Positions 26,086 through 35,125 of a stretch of 64,000 nucleotides of DNA are shown piece after piece (the first letter of the stretch is position 1; each line of letters starts with the position of its first letter). The DNA comes from an uncultured Bifidobacterium sp. Lineage in GTDB: Bacteria; Actinomycetota; Actinomycetes; Actinomycetales; Bifidobacteriaceae. A model generated the notes under the pieces. The model did not search any database and was not told the DNA's origin. It saw nothing but the letters and a program-made list of their open reading frames with translations. The DNA lies in contig NZ_CASEXV010000059.1 in the NCBI RefSeq assembly GCF_949292005.1, forward strand, positions 17,537 to 81,536, written 5' to 3'. Both the position numbers and the translations under genes were made by a program.

Positions 26086-26186
26086 TTAATGTTGGTCGGC
26101 ATCCTTGCCTCAGCAACTATGATGCGTCTCGGAACCATGGATGCCATTATGCATGCGATGGTCTTTCGGGAGGAAAGTGGGAACTT

Positions 26187-27005
26187 ATGGTCTCATCGGA
26201 TCTTCCAACCGTCGCCGGAGCGACCGTCGGGAAGGGCAGGCTCGGCTCGGATTCCGGTCAGACCTCGGACAAGCCTCTGGTTGAGCTGCGTCACGTCGAC
26301 AAGTTCTTCGGGAATCTTCACGTCCTCCAGGACATCAACCTCTCCGTCCATAAAGGTGAGGTGCTGGTGCTTCTGGGTCCTTCCGGATCGGGGAAATCGA
26401 CGCTGTGCCGGACCATCAATCGTCTGGAGCCGATAGATTCCGGCGAGATCCTCATCGACGGGGAGCCACTTCCCGAGGAGGGCAAAGAACTCACGCGACT
26501 TCGTGCGGAGGTTGGTATGGTCTTCCAATCCTTCAATCTTTTCGCACACAAGTCGATACTTGACAATGTGGCTTTGGCGCCGCGGAAAGTCCGACACATG
26601 TCGCGCGAAGATGCCAACAACGAGGCCATGCGTCTTCTTGACAGCGTAGGAGTGGGGGATCAGGCCAGCAAGATGCCCGCACAGCTGTCGGGAGGCCAGC
26701 AGCAGCGTGTCGCCATCGCCCGTTCCCTTGCGATGCATCCCAAGGTGATGCTGTTCGACGAGCCGACAAGTGCTCTTGACCCCGAGATGATCAGCGAGGT
26801 CCTTGACGTTATGGTCGATCTTGCGCATCAGGGAATGACCATGATCGTTGTGACCCATGAGATGGGCTTTGCACGTCAGGCCGCGGATCGGGTAGTTTTC
26901 ATGTCTGATGGCCAGATTGTGGAGCAGGGGACCCCGTCCGAGTTCTTCGACCACACGCAGTCCGACAGGGCCAAGGAGTTTCTGGGCAAAATACTCGCGC
27001 ACTGA
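26187..27005 (+). CDS. Amino-acid ABC transporter ATPase (orphan)
   Basis: This is a polar amino-acid importer ATPase of the GlnQ/GluA type. Walker A is GPSGSGKST, the Q-loop region is VGMVFQSFNLFAHKSILDNV, the signature is LSGGQQQRVAIARSLA, Walker B is VMLFDEPTSALDPEM, and the H-loop is VVTHEMGFARQAADRV. QSFNLFAH and the DPEM sequence are the family's trademarks. It would energise uptake together with two permeases and a binding protein, none of which are adjacent. The binding-protein gene at 11159 is a possible distant partner. The start ATG 26187 follows GGAGGAAAG. The product is 272 residues, with a 30-residue leader before the ABC fold. Confidence 0.92.
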   Translation: MVSSDLPTVAGATVGKGRLGSDSGQTSDKPLVELRHVDKFFGNLHVLQDINLSVHKGEVLVLLGPSGSGKSTLCRTINRLEPIDSGEILIDGEPLPEEGKELTRLRAEVGMVFQSFNLFAHKSILDNVALAPRKVRHMSREDANNEAMRLLDSVGVGDQASKMPAQLSGGQQQRVAIARSLAMHPKVMLFDEPTSALDPEMISEVLDVMVDLAHQGMTMIVVTHEMGFARQAADRVVFMSDGQIVEQGTPSEFFDHTQSDRAKEFLGKILAH

Positions 27006-27294
27006 GCGCCCCGCGCCGACCATACGTGTCGCGATGCCGTCCATAACCGGCTGAGAAAGGCAATAACCGCCGGAAGATGGAAAGGCTTCGACCACATGTC
27101 CGGGGCCGCGCGACCGTGGAGTCCCATCGTCGGGCAAGATACGTGGACGGCCATGGCATGCATCTCCATTCGGTGTGACATGCGGCTCGGCGGATTCCGG
27201 GTCATCCATGTTGCGGGCAATCGCGAATTGAGGAATTCCGAATTGAGGAATTCATGGGCATCATGGCTCCAGTCGTGGAGGGGCGTTGTCAACA
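27006..27294. other. 289-nt intergenic region with a 15-bp duplication
   Basis: No gene is supported here. Its one clear structure is the tandem repeat at 27225-27254, just before the M23-type gene. Confidence 0.4.
27225..27254 (+). repeat. 15-bp tandem repeat, two copies
   Basis: gaattgaggaattcc and gaattgaggaattca follow directly, with only the last base different. Confidence 0.8.
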
Positions 27295-28026
27295 ATGGAT
27301 CTCTTGTCAGGTAAGAATCGTGGTTCCCGGAAGTCGTGGCGGTGCCATATCGGTTATCGTTCGCGCGCATGTCTTCCTCGGGCAGGCAGGCAACGTGAGC
27401 TCTTCCCCTCGATCGTCACTTGTCTGGTGCTTGTTGCCCTCATAGGGGCGCTCGGAGTGGGTGTTCCCCTGTCGATGCCGGATTCGTCCCAATCGTTGGT
27501 CATCGGATCCAGCGGTGATGAGGGCACGATGGGGTGCGGATTCGTCACCGTGGCCATGCTGGTAGCAATGGATGAGGCTGAGGGCTCGCAAGTGTGCGAG
27601 GGGTCGATGCTCATGCCGATTCCCTCCGCGGCGGTGATCTCCACATTCGATGCGCCATCATCGCCGTGGATGTCGGGGCACCGGGGCATAGACATGGCTG
27701 CGGTGGCAGGACAGACGATTGTTTCTCCGGACGACGGAATCATCGGTTTTTCTGGTCGAGTCGCAGGAAAGGATGTCGTGACCGTTGTGCATGGGAACAC
27801 CGCTGCGCATGTGAACCTGGTGTCCTCGTTCGAGCCTGCTCGTTCGGATCTGCGCGCGGGCGAACGAGTCACTCATGGGCAGGCCATTGGCACGGTTTCG
27901 CGCGGGTCGGACCATTGCGACGACAGATGTCTGCACTGGGGGCTGCGCACGAAGGATGGCGACGACTATGTCGATCCGCTGCTATGGACAGCTTCGGGGG
28001 GCATCGTTCTGAAACCGGTGATGTGA
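27295..28026 (+). CDS. M23-type peptidase-like protein with substituted metal ligand
   Basis: After a basic N-terminus there is one membrane segment (residues 39-58; CLVLVALIGALGVGVPL), then a lysostaphin-like LytM domain in the last 130 residues: ISTFDAPSSPWMSGHRGIDMAA carries the HxxxD zinc motif, TIVSPDDGIIGFSGRVAG follows, and DRCLHWGLR is the HxH position. The first His of that motif is replaced by Cys, as is common in actinobacterial members of this subfamily. The product should lie outside the membrane and may cut or regulate peptidoglycan. The start ATG 27295 has GGAGGGG 10 nt upstream; TTG 27286 is an alternative. The product is 243 residues. Confidence 0.8.
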   Translation: MDLLSGKNRGSRKSWRCHIGYRSRACLPRAGRQRELFPSIVTCLVLVALIGALGVGVPLSMPDSSQSLVIGSSGDEGTMGCGFVTVAMLVAMDEAEGSQVCEGSMLMPIPSAAVISTFDAPSSPWMSGHRGIDMAAVAGQTIVSPDDGIIGFSGRVAGKDVVTVVHGNTAAHVNLVSSFEPARSDLRAGERVTHGQAIGTVSRGSDHCDDRCLHWGLRTKDGDDYVDPLLWTASGGIVLKPVM

Positions 28027-28098
28027 AAACCCGAGGATGGGTAGACTTGGGGAAGTGCCCTGTATGCCGTCGGGCCTGTGCCGAAGTAGGGAGAGCAG

Positions 28099-29913
28099 AT
28101 GCGCAAGGAATACACCCGTCCGTTGGAGACACCTATCGACAGCGATAGGAACGTGTTCTCCATCCTTGAGGAAAGGGTAGATCGCGATCCGGATGGAACT
28201 CTGGTGGAGTATTCCGTCGATGGACGATGGAGCTCATTCACCGCCAGGGAGTTCCGGGACAAGGTCGTGGCGTTGGCCAAGGGCCTTATCGTCAAGGGCA
28301 TTTCGGCTGGCGATTCGGTCGCGATTATCGCACACACCTCCTGGCAATGGACCGCGGTCGATATGGCGATTATGTCCATCGGCGCACTGACGATTCCCAT
28401 ATACGAGACCAATTCCCCCGCTCAGGTCCGTATGATCGTGAACGACTCACGCGTGGTGATGGCATTTGCGGAGGATGAATCCCAGAGATCCAAAATCGAG
28501 CAGGTGGCGGCCGACTGCCCCACGCTGGGCGAGGTCTTCGTCTTTGACAATGATGCGATAGAGACCATCATCGAGTTTGGACGCGGTCTTGATGACAAGG
28601 TCTTCTGGGACCGTGAGGAAGCCGTCCGCGGTGATGATTTGGCGACCATCGTGTACACGTCGGGATCCACGGGGACTCCCAAGGGGATCGAGCTCTCGCA
28701 CTCGAATTTCGTCTTCATCGTCTACTCGGGCATCGAGTCGATGCCCGACATCGCGATGAAGCCTGACCGTCGTCTTCTTCTCTTCCTCCCGTTGGCGCAT
28801 GTATTCGCCAGATACATGCAGTTCTTCAGTTTCGCGGGCAATATCACGCTGGGGCTGTCCTGCAATCTGTCGACGATCCTGTCGGATTTTCACGAGTTCA
28901 AGCCCACGTTCATCCTTGCTGTTCCCCGGATATTCGAGAAGATATACAATGCCGCCTCGCAGAAGGCGGGATCGGGAGTCACGGGTAGAATCTTTGCCAA
29001 TTCGGCGCAGGTTGCCAGGGAATGGTCGAAGGCGCAACAGTCAGGACATCCCATTCCCCTCGCCTTGCGCCTGCGGCGTGGATTCTACAAGAAGATCGTG
29101 TACTCCTCGATTATGGACGTTTTCGGGGGATCCGTGGAATATGCGGTATCCGGAGGGGCTCCCATGGATGCCTCGATAGCGCATTTCTTCAACGGCGTCG
29201 GGCTTCCTCTTCTGGAGGGCTATGGCATGACCGAGACATGCGCGCCGTCCAGCGTCAATCCGACAACGGGATACCGCATCGGAACCATCGGTCTTCCTTT
29301 GGAGGGCGTGACGATAGGTGTGGACGACGACTCGGAGTTGTGCATCAAGAGCCGCGCAGTGTGCGTCGGATACCACAACCATCCTGAGACCACAGCGACG
29401 CAGATCGTCGACGGATGGCTTCATACGGGCGATCTGGGCTCCATTGACGACGACGGCTTCGTACGCATAACGGGACGAAAGAAAGATCTGATCATCACCG
29501 CGGGGGGCAAGAACGTCTCGCCAGGGCAGATGGAGGCTTCCGTGATGACGTCACCGGTGGTCGATCAGTGTGTGGTCATCGGCGACCGCCGCCCGTTCAT
29601 CGCGGCCTTGATTACCTTGGATTTGAACGACACCAACCAGTGGTTGACGGTGCACGGCGTTCCCAAGGTGAAGACGCTTGAGGAGGCCTCGAAGAATCCC
29701 ATTATCCGCACAGAGGTCGAGAGAGCCGTGTCGAAGGCCAATGAACTCGTGTCCCGCGCGGAGTCGATAAGGAAGTTCGAGATCATACCCGAACGCTTCA
29801 CACAGGACAACGGGATGCTCACGCCCAGTCTCAAGGCCAAGCGTCAGGTGATCACGGAGCATTACCGCGACATCATCGACAAGATCATCTACGTGCCCCG
29901 GAAGAAATACTGA
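28099..29913 (+). CDS. Long-chain acyl-CoA synthetase (AMP-binding family), copy 1
   Basis: At 604 residues this matches FadD15-like actinobacterial acyl-CoA ligases. The phosphate-binding loop is IVYTSGSTGTPKGIELSHSN, the A5 motif is LEGYGMTETCAPS, the A7 region is GWLHTGDLG, and A8 is FVRITGRKKDLIITAGGKNVSP. It activates fatty acids with ATP and coenzyme A at the membrane face. The start ATG 28099 has GGGAGAG at good spacing. A second, longer homologue lies 5.2 kb away at 35126. Bifidobacteria make fatty acids but do not degrade them, so the likely role is recycling of exogenous or membrane-derived fatty acids for lipid synthesis. This last point is inference. Confidence 0.9.
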   Translation: MRKEYTRPLETPIDSDRNVFSILEERVDRDPDGTLVEYSVDGRWSSFTAREFRDKVVALAKGLIVKGISAGDSVAIIAHTSWQWTAVDMAIMSIGALTIPIYETNSPAQVRMIVNDSRVVMAFAEDESQRSKIEQVAADCPTLGEVFVFDNDAIETIIEFGRGLDDKVFWDREEAVRGDDLATIVYTSGSTGTPKGIELSHSNFVFIVYSGIESMPDIAMKPDRRLLLFLPLAHVFARYMQFFSFAGNITLGLSCNLSTILSDFHEFKPTFILAVPRIFEKIYNAASQKAGSGVTGRIFANSAQVAREWSKAQQSGHPIPLALRLRRGFYKKIVYSSIMDVFGGSVEYAVSGGAPMDASIAHFFNGVGLPLLEGYGMTETCAPSSVNPTTGYRIGTIGLPLEGVTIGVDDDSELCIKSRAVCVGYHNHPETTATQIVDGWLHTGDLGSIDDDGFVRITGRKKDLIITAGGKNVSPGQMEASVMTSPVVDQCVVIGDRRPFIAALITLDLNDTNQWLTVHGVPKVKTLEEASKNPIIRTEVERAVSKANELVSRAESIRKFEIIPERFTQDNGMLTPSLKAKRQVITEHYRDIIDKIIYVPRKKY

Positions 29914-30204
29914 GTTCGTCGACCGTGTCCTTCGGCCGTTCCCTTGGGTGGGGGTGGCCGAAGGACACTGCGGCGTCATGGCATGTCACCGCCGCCGCTC
30001 TGACGACCACTTCACGGTCACAAGTTCGCGGTATGTTGCCACTTCACAAGGAAACGCGGACCGTTTAGTGAGGCAACCGGGAGCTGTGGGCACCATCCGA
30101 TTCCGGTGACGACTCTGACCGTGCGTATGACTTCTAACGACCTCCGCCATATCGGGGAATCTTCGGAAGGAGGGAATCATTCTCTGGGCTGCCCCGATTG
30201 ACCT
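29914..30204. other. 291-nt convergent intergenic region
   Basis: It lies between the converging acyl-CoA ligase and sugar-binding lipoprotein genes. The first 55 nt hold a strong hairpin; no gene was seen in the rest. Confidence 0.5.
29925..29968 (+). terminator. Long perfect hairpin, probable terminator
   Basis: gtgtccttcggcc (29925-29937) and its exact complement (29956-29968) form a 13-bp stem with an 18-nt loop just after the acyl-CoA ligase stop. There is no T-run, as often in high-GC actinobacteria. Confidence 0.6.
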
Positions 30205-31656
30205 CTAGAGTCCCGCATCGGACAGAGAAGCGTATCCCTTGTCAATAAGCGTCGTTTTGAGATTGTCCGCGCTAATCGCGACAAGGCCGGCGTCAATGGT
30301 GGGGACCGATGTCGTGTAATACGTCGAGGTTTTCACACCGGCCACACTTGTGACCTTTTTCCCCTTGGCCCACGCCGCGCACACGCGTGAGAGAAGGGTC
30401 GCGGCATTGCCGCGGTCCTCAATCGTGGTCATCCACAGATGGCCGTTCACGATGTCGGGAAGCGTCGCGATGTTGGCGCCGTATCCGGTGATGATCGGCC
30501 ATTGGGAGTCGTTCGTCGTTGTGGATTTCTTCGAGGACGATGCGGACGGGTCAGGAACGGCGGACCGCTGGATATCCCGCTTGCCGATGATCCCCTCCAC
30601 TATTCCTGAGACGCTGATAGATGGATTGATCTGCGCCGATGATCCCGTGTAACCCATTTTCGTCAGCTTCTTCACCACGCCGGAGACCACAAAGTCATTC
30701 GACGCGATGATCCCATCAATTTCCGGGGTTGTCACCTTGCTGGAAGTGGACGCACTCAGTTTCTTGGTGAGCCGTTGATATATCTCGTCTCCTGCGGCGG
30801 TTGGGGTCGTAGCGTCGAAAGTGACACTCTTCCAGTCAGCGACGGTCGTCGATGAAGTCAATGTTCCTGATGCGCTCACCGCCTTGCCGTTCACGAAGTA
30901 TGGCTTGAGAACCGACCATATCCCTGAGAAGAACTGGCGGTTGAAGCCGTTGGATTTCGACTCCGGCAGAAGAACCTCGATAACGCGGGGGCGCGCCGAG
31001 GACGCCGAATCCAATTGAAGCTTGGTGACGAGGTTCTTCGCCTGTATCTCGCCGATCATTGCGGCCGAGGACATCTGAAGAAAAAGATCCGGAGTGAATC
31101 CGGGAATCTTGTTGGCCACGATGATCACCCGTATTCCGGACTGCTGTGCCAGCTCGAGAGCATCCGCCAATCTGGCGAGGGCAGTGTTTGTCTTAGACGA
31201 TGAGGTGCTCGAAGCGCTTGTCGAATTGGCTTCCCGCGAATATGAGCGGCTGACGAAGTCACCGAATTTCGCGTCGTTCTCCCCGCTTGCGGGAACCGGA
31301 GCCACCACCAAGGTCGTGACATCGGACGTCTTCGACGATGAGGAGACGGACGACACGACCGCATCCTGAACCGCAGAACTTTGATCTTCGAGAGTGCCGG
31401 ACGTCGTCGTGCTGATGGATGTCTTCGAGAAGCCTGCGTTGATGAGGGAGGTTTTCATCTCGGGAACGAATTTCGCCCAGGTCCCCAAGGGAACGTTCTG
31501 GCTCAGCTCAAGCTGGTCTGATGGTGTGAAAATCGCCGCTTGTCCGGTGATCCCCGTTCCGGAGGTGGAGGAGGATTCATTCGAGCCCACATCCGCGCAT
31601 CCGGCCGCGGTCAAGGAGAAAAGCACCACGCACACGAACGTCATAAGCCTTCTCAT
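30205..31656 (-). CDS. Sugar-type periplasmic-binding lipoprotein (XylF-like, orphan)
   Basis: A signal peptide ends in the lipobox LTAAGC with the lipidated Cys at residue 20. The mature part is a type 1 periplasmic-binding fold: TLVVAPVPASGEN, ALELAQQSGIRVIIVANKIPG, IGEIQAKNLVTKL, PEIDGIIASNDFVVSGVVKKL and WPIITGYGANIATLPDIVNG, which fit the multiple-sugar/xylose-binding XylF/ChvE group. Long Ser/Thr stretches interrupt the fold, for example around residues 115-130 and 150-165. No ABC permease or ATPase is nearby. The start ATG 31656 leads straight into the signal peptide; the open frame continues upstream to 31761 but has an Arg/Pro-rich shadow-like leader. The ligand is unknown. Confidence 0.8.
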   Translation of the reverse strand: MRRLMTFVCVVLFSLTAAGCADVGSNESSSTSGTGITGQAAIFTPSDQLELSQNVPLGTWAKFVPEMKTSLINAGFSKTSISTTTSGTLEDQSSAVQDAVVSSVSSSSKTSDVTTLVVAPVPASGENDAKFGDFVSRSYSREANSTSASSTSSSKTNTALARLADALELAQQSGIRVIIVANKIPGFTPDLFLQMSSAAMIGEIQAKNLVTKLQLDSASSARPRVIEVLLPESKSNGFNRQFFSGIWSVLKPYFVNGKAVSASGTLTSSTTVADWKSVTFDATTPTAAGDEIYQRLTKKLSASTSSKVTTPEIDGIIASNDFVVSGVVKKLTKMGYTGSSAQINPSISVSGIVEGIIGKRDIQRSAVPDPSASSSKKSTTTNDSQWPIITGYGANIATLPDIVNGHLWMTTIEDRGNAATLLSRVCAAWAKGKKVTSVAGVKTSTYYTTSVPTIDAGLVAISADNLKTTLIDKGYASLSDAGL

Positions 31657-31896
31657 CGCACGGTGGCTCCGCTCCCAGAGCGAACCCACCGTCGAGCCCG
31701 GAAAAGAGCGGATTCGCGGTGACCGCGGAGATCTCCTCGTGGAACCCAGCAATACGACCACCCTTTCCTGATGTACTCATGGTCATGCCACGGTCCTGAT
31801 TGTAGGTGTCCCCAGACCTCAAGGCGAGTCAGACGCGCACGCGGGAGCGAAGCGGTTCGGCGGACGGCGTGCGCGCCCGACCCGGCGCGAGGATGG

Positions 31897-33114
31897 TCAT
31901 TGCGTGATGGCGCGGTCCAGATTCTCGGCGAGGGCGTCCATGAATCCATCGGTGTCGAGCCAGGCTTGGTCGGGGCCCACAAGAGTGGCGAGGTCTTTCG
32001 TCATGCGGCCCGATTCGACGGTCGACACGATCACCTTCTCCAGGGTGTCGGCGAAGGCGCGCACGTCGGGGGTGTTGTCGAGCTCCGCTCGGTGGCGCAG
32101 GCCCCCGGTCCAGGCGAAGATCGAGGCGATGGGATTGGTTGATGTCTTCTCGCCCTTCTGCCAGCGACGATAGTGTCGTGTGACCGTTCCGTGGGCCGCC
32201 TCGGCCTCCACCGTCTGCCCATCGGGCGTCATGAGTACGGAAGTCATGAGACCCAGCGAGCCGAACCCCTGAGCAACGCTGTCGGATTGGACATCGCCGT
32301 CATAGTTCTTGCATGCCCAGATGTAGCCGCCGTGCCACTTAAGCGAGCTGGCGACCATGTCGTCGATGAGGCGGTGCTCGTAGGTCAGCCCCTCCTGGGC
32401 GAAGCGGGATTTGTATTCCGTTTCGAACACCTCGGCGAATATGTCCTTGAATCGTCCGTCGGAGGCCTGGAGGATGGTGGTCTTCGTCGACAGATACACC
32501 GGATAGTGGCGTAGCAGCGCATAGTTGAAGCAGGCTCTGGCGAAGCCCGTGATGGATTCGTCGAGGTTGTATTGGACCTGAGCGACGCCGGCGCCGGGAT
32601 AGTCATAGACGACATGCTCCTGCGGCTGTGTTCCGTCCGCCGGCGTGAACGTCACAGTGAGGCGTCCGGGGCGGTCGATGGTGAAGTCGGTGGCCTTGTA
32701 TTGGTCGCCGAAAGCGTGCCTGGCCACGATGATGGGCTTGGTCCATCCTGGGACCAACCTTGGAACATTCGAGATGACGATGGGCTCGCGGAAGATGGTT
32801 CCGCCCAATATGTTGCGAATCGTCCCATTGGGCGATTTCCACATCTTCTTGAGGCCGAACTCGCGCACACGCGCCTCGTCGGGGGTGATGGTGGCGCATT
32901 TCACTCCCACATGCTCACGCTGGATGGCGTGGGCCGCGTCTATCGTCACCTGGTCGTCCGTGGCGTCCCTGTTTTCGATTCCCAAATCGTAGTAGTCGAG
33001 ATTCACATCCAGATAGGGGAGTATCAAACGATCCTTGATGTCCTTCCAGATGACGCGCGTCATCTCGTCGCCGTCGAGCTCAACGATCGTTCCGGTGACC
33101 TTGGTCTTGGCCAT
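31897..33114 (-). CDS. icd: NADP-dependent isocitrate dehydrogenase
   Basis: The 405-residue product is the eukaryotic-like homodimeric IDH type: MAKTKVTGTIVELDGDEMTR at the N-terminus, SPNGTIRNILGGTIFREPIV as the substrate-binding serine loop, and AEAAHGTVTRHYR plus NPIASIFAWT in the second half. It oxidises isocitrate to 2-oxoglutarate with NADP, which supplies carbon for glutamate in an incomplete TCA cycle. The start at 33114 has AGGAGAT at good spacing on the minus strand. An in-frame extension to 33243 would overlap the promoter of the divergent guaB3 gene. The gene is transcribed toward the sugar-binding lipoprotein gene. Confidence 0.95.
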   Translation of the reverse strand: MAKTKVTGTIVELDGDEMTRVIWKDIKDRLILPYLDVNLDYYDLGIENRDATDDQVTIDAAHAIQREHVGVKCATITPDEARVREFGLKKMWKSPNGTIRNILGGTIFREPIVISNVPRLVPGWTKPIIVARHAFGDQYKATDFTIDRPGRLTVTFTPADGTQPQEHVVYDYPGAGVAQVQYNLDESITGFARACFNYALLRHYPVYLSTKTTILQASDGRFKDIFAEVFETEYKSRFAQEGLTYEHRLIDDMVASSLKWHGGYIWACKNYDGDVQSDSVAQGFGSLGLMTSVLMTPDGQTVEAEAAHGTVTRHYRRWQKGEKTSTNPIASIFAWTGGLRHRAELDNTPDVRAFADTLEKVIVSTVESGRMTKDLATLVGPDQAWLDTDGFMDALAENLDRAITQ

Positions 33115-33253
33115 AGTGATCTCCTGTCGCACATGGGGTGGATTGTCCGTCTTCAGTTCTAGCGCATGGGCATGAGAGATGGGAGCCGCGTATGGTCGGA
33201 CGTGGACAGGGGGCAACGATCCGGTCTGGCGCGCCGCGGTCACACCCCGGAAC

Positions 33254-33259
33254 TAGCGT
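33254..33259 (+). promoter_or_regulatory. -10-like hexamer of a leaderless start (guaB3)
   Basis: TAGCGT ends 7 nt before ATG 33267 and decides that start; no ribosome binding site is visible. Confidence 0.5.
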
Positions 33260-33266
33260 AGGTCTC

Positions 33267-34394
33267 ATGACTCAGGAGATCGAGATCGGTTTGGGCAAGA
33301 AGGGCCGTTTGGCCTACTCGTTGGACGATGTGGCCATCGTCCCGTCCCGGCGCACGCGCGATCCGGAGGATGTGTCCACATCGTGGCAGGTGGATGCGTA
33401 TGAGTTCGATGTGCCGATTATCGGCGCTCCCATGGATTCGGTGACAAGTCCGCAGACCGCGATTGAGATGGGACGTCTGGGGGCTTTGGGCGTTCTCGAT
33501 CTTGAAGGTCTGTGGACGCGTTATGAGGACCCGCAGCCCTTGCTGGATGAGATTTCCGGAATCGAGGCATCCAAGGCGGTGGGCCGCATGCAGGAGCTGT
33601 ATGCCGAGCCCATCAAGCCCGAGCTGATAACACGGCGTCTGCGCGAGATACGCGATGCGGGTGTGACGGTGGCGGGAGCCTTGTCTCCCCAGAGGGTTCA
33701 GGAGTTCTACGCCACTGTTGTCGGGGCCGGCGTGGATCTGTTCGTCATACGGGGCACCGCTGTTTCGGCCGAGCATGTCTCCCAAGGACACGAGCCGCTG
33801 AACCTGAAGAGGTTCATCTACGATTTGGATGTTCCCGTCATCGTCGGTGGGGCCGCGAGCTACACCGCCGCGTTGCACCTCATGCGTACCGGGGCCGCTG
33901 GCGTTCTTGTCGGCTTCGGTGGCGGTGCAGTGTCGGCGACGCGGGCGACGATTGGTCTTGAGGCTCCTCTGGCGACGGCGATAGCCGATGTCGCCGAGGC
34001 GCGGCGGGATTACATGGACGAGTCCGGTGGACGTTATGTGCAGGTCATCGCGGATGGAGGTATGGGGACCTCCGGAAGCTTCGTCAAGGCGCTAGCTCTG
34101 GGCGCCGACGCCGTCATGCTGGGATCTCCTCTCGCCCGAGCCAACGAGGCTCCCGGCCGCGGACAGCATTGGGGGGCCGAGGCGCATCATCCCACTCTGC
34201 CGCGTGGTGGTCGTTCGGATGTGGGAACCGTCGGTTCATTGAAGCAGATCCTTTTCGGTCCCAGTCATAGGGCAGACGGCACCACGAACTTCGTGGGGGC
34301 TCTGCGTCGTGCCATGGCCTCGACGGGTTATGTCGACGTCAAGGGATTCCAACGGTGCGGTGTGGTTGTCACCCCGTATCCGGGTCGTGTCTGA
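33267..34394 (+). CDS. guaB3: GuaB3-family IMP dehydrogenase-related protein
   Basis: The protein starts MTQEIEIGLGKKGRLAYSLD, which is the hallmark of the actinobacterial GuaB3 group, then DVAIVPSRRTRDPEDVSTSW and IGAPMDSVTSP as in IMP dehydrogenases. The flavodoxin-like TIM barrel continues with VDLFVIRGTAVSAEHVSQ and GAAGVLVGFGGGAVSATRAT. The catalytic loop Cys region of true IMPDH is not present in the same form (GGGAVSATRAT instead of GSICTT), so classic IMP oxidation is unlikely. The reaction is not settled for the family. The product is 375 residues. The longer open frame to 33138 overlaps the icd start region and is rejected. Confidence 0.88.
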   Translation: MTQEIEIGLGKKGRLAYSLDDVAIVPSRRTRDPEDVSTSWQVDAYEFDVPIIGAPMDSVTSPQTAIEMGRLGALGVLDLEGLWTRYEDPQPLLDEISGIEASKAVGRMQELYAEPIKPELITRRLREIRDAGVTVAGALSPQRVQEFYATVVGAGVDLFVIRGTAVSAEHVSQGHEPLNLKRFIYDLDVPVIVGGAASYTAALHLMRTGAAGVLVGFGGGAVSATRATIGLEAPLATAIADVAEARRDYMDESGGRYVQVIADGGMGTSGSFVKALALGADAVMLGSPLARANEAPGRGQHWGAEAHHPTLPRGGRSDVGTVGSLKQILFGPSHRADGTTNFVGALRRAMASTGYVDVKGFQRCGVVVTPYPGRV

Positions 34395-34562
34395 GATTTC
34401 TTCCGGAGTCTTCCCATCAGGGGTCCACTTATCCACACTCTTATGGATGCGTGTTGACACCCCTTTCCTGGATGTGGTGTGGTTGCTGATGTCGTCCCGT
34501 GGGCGTTTGCCTTTCGGGAACGATTCGCACGCATAACGCACTTCAGTGAGGAAGGGGATTCC

Positions 34563-35081
34563 ATGGACATCGGTTCTGACGCATCCAATCGAATTGTTTT
34601 TCCGCAACGCGGGCTTAGACCTCCGCAGATTATCGATGGGAGGGTGCGTTTGGCCATTGATGGTCTCTTCGTTCCCTACCACATAACCACGTGTTTCAGA
34701 AGCGAGCTGGGTGCTGATGCCTTTCACGCCGCCGCGGTGAGATCGTGCCAGCTGGCGTGCATGGCCGCCGACATCGTGCGTGGGAGGAGTGTGCCGTCCT
34801 CCGTTTTCCGCGTCGCGTCGCATTCGTGCGTGTCCAGGCTTCAGACGATGGCCATGCTGTTGGAGATCCATAGGGATGAGCATGGGGGTGAGGACCATGA
34901 GGAGCAAGCTGATATGAGGAGATATCCGGTGGTGCCGTTCATGGTCAATGGGATGCTTGTCAGTCCCGAACGATTCGAGATGTGCGTGAGATTGGGCATA
35001 GGCCGTGTCACGTACTGGTCTTCTCTGGTGTTTCGCCTTACGGGAAGCCGATGGTTGTGCGTCTTGGCCGATTTCGGGTGA
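34563..35081 (+). CDS. Rv3235-like family protein
   Basis: The product is 172 residues. Its layout resembles the small actinobacterial Rv3235-type proteins: a helix rich in small residues (FHAAAVRSCQLACMAADIVR), a GRSVPSSVFRVASHSCVSRLQ segment, and a terminal strand GRVTYWSSLVFRLTGSRWLC VLADFG pattern of alternating basic and hydrophobic residues ending in a tryptophan. The function of that family is unknown; members often neighbour secA. The start ATG 34563 has GAGGAAGGGGA at ideal spacing; the frame upstream to 34479 is rejected. No membrane segment is seen. The call rests on overall pattern and is moderate. Confidence 0.6.
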   Translation: MDIGSDASNRIVFPQRGLRPPQIIDGRVRLAIDGLFVPYHITTCFRSELGADAFHAAAVRSCQLACMAADIVRGRSVPSSVFRVASHSCVSRLQTMAMLLEIHRDEHGGEDHEEQADMRRYPVVPFMVNGMLVSPERFEMCVRLGIGRVTYWSSLVFRLTGSRWLCVLADFG

Positions 35082-35112
35082 GGACCGACGAGGCGTGAGG
35101 CGCACCCCGCAC

Positions 35113-35118
35113 TATAGT
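35113..35118 (+). promoter_or_regulatory. -10-like hexamer of a leaderless start (second acyl-CoA ligase)
   Basis: TATAGT ends 7 nt before ATG 35126; an in-frame GTG at 35117 overlaps the hexamer and is unlikely. Confidence 0.55.
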
Positions 35119-35125
35119 GGTCACT

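Larger units (their letters stand above)
25837..26186. other. 350-nt divergent promoter region
   Basis: It separates the minus-strand membrane protein from the plus-strand ABC ATPase gene. It contains a 10-bp and a 15-bp tandem duplication, the latter duplicating a TACAAT hexamer. Small frames here are not supported by ribosome binding sites. Confidence 0.5.
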
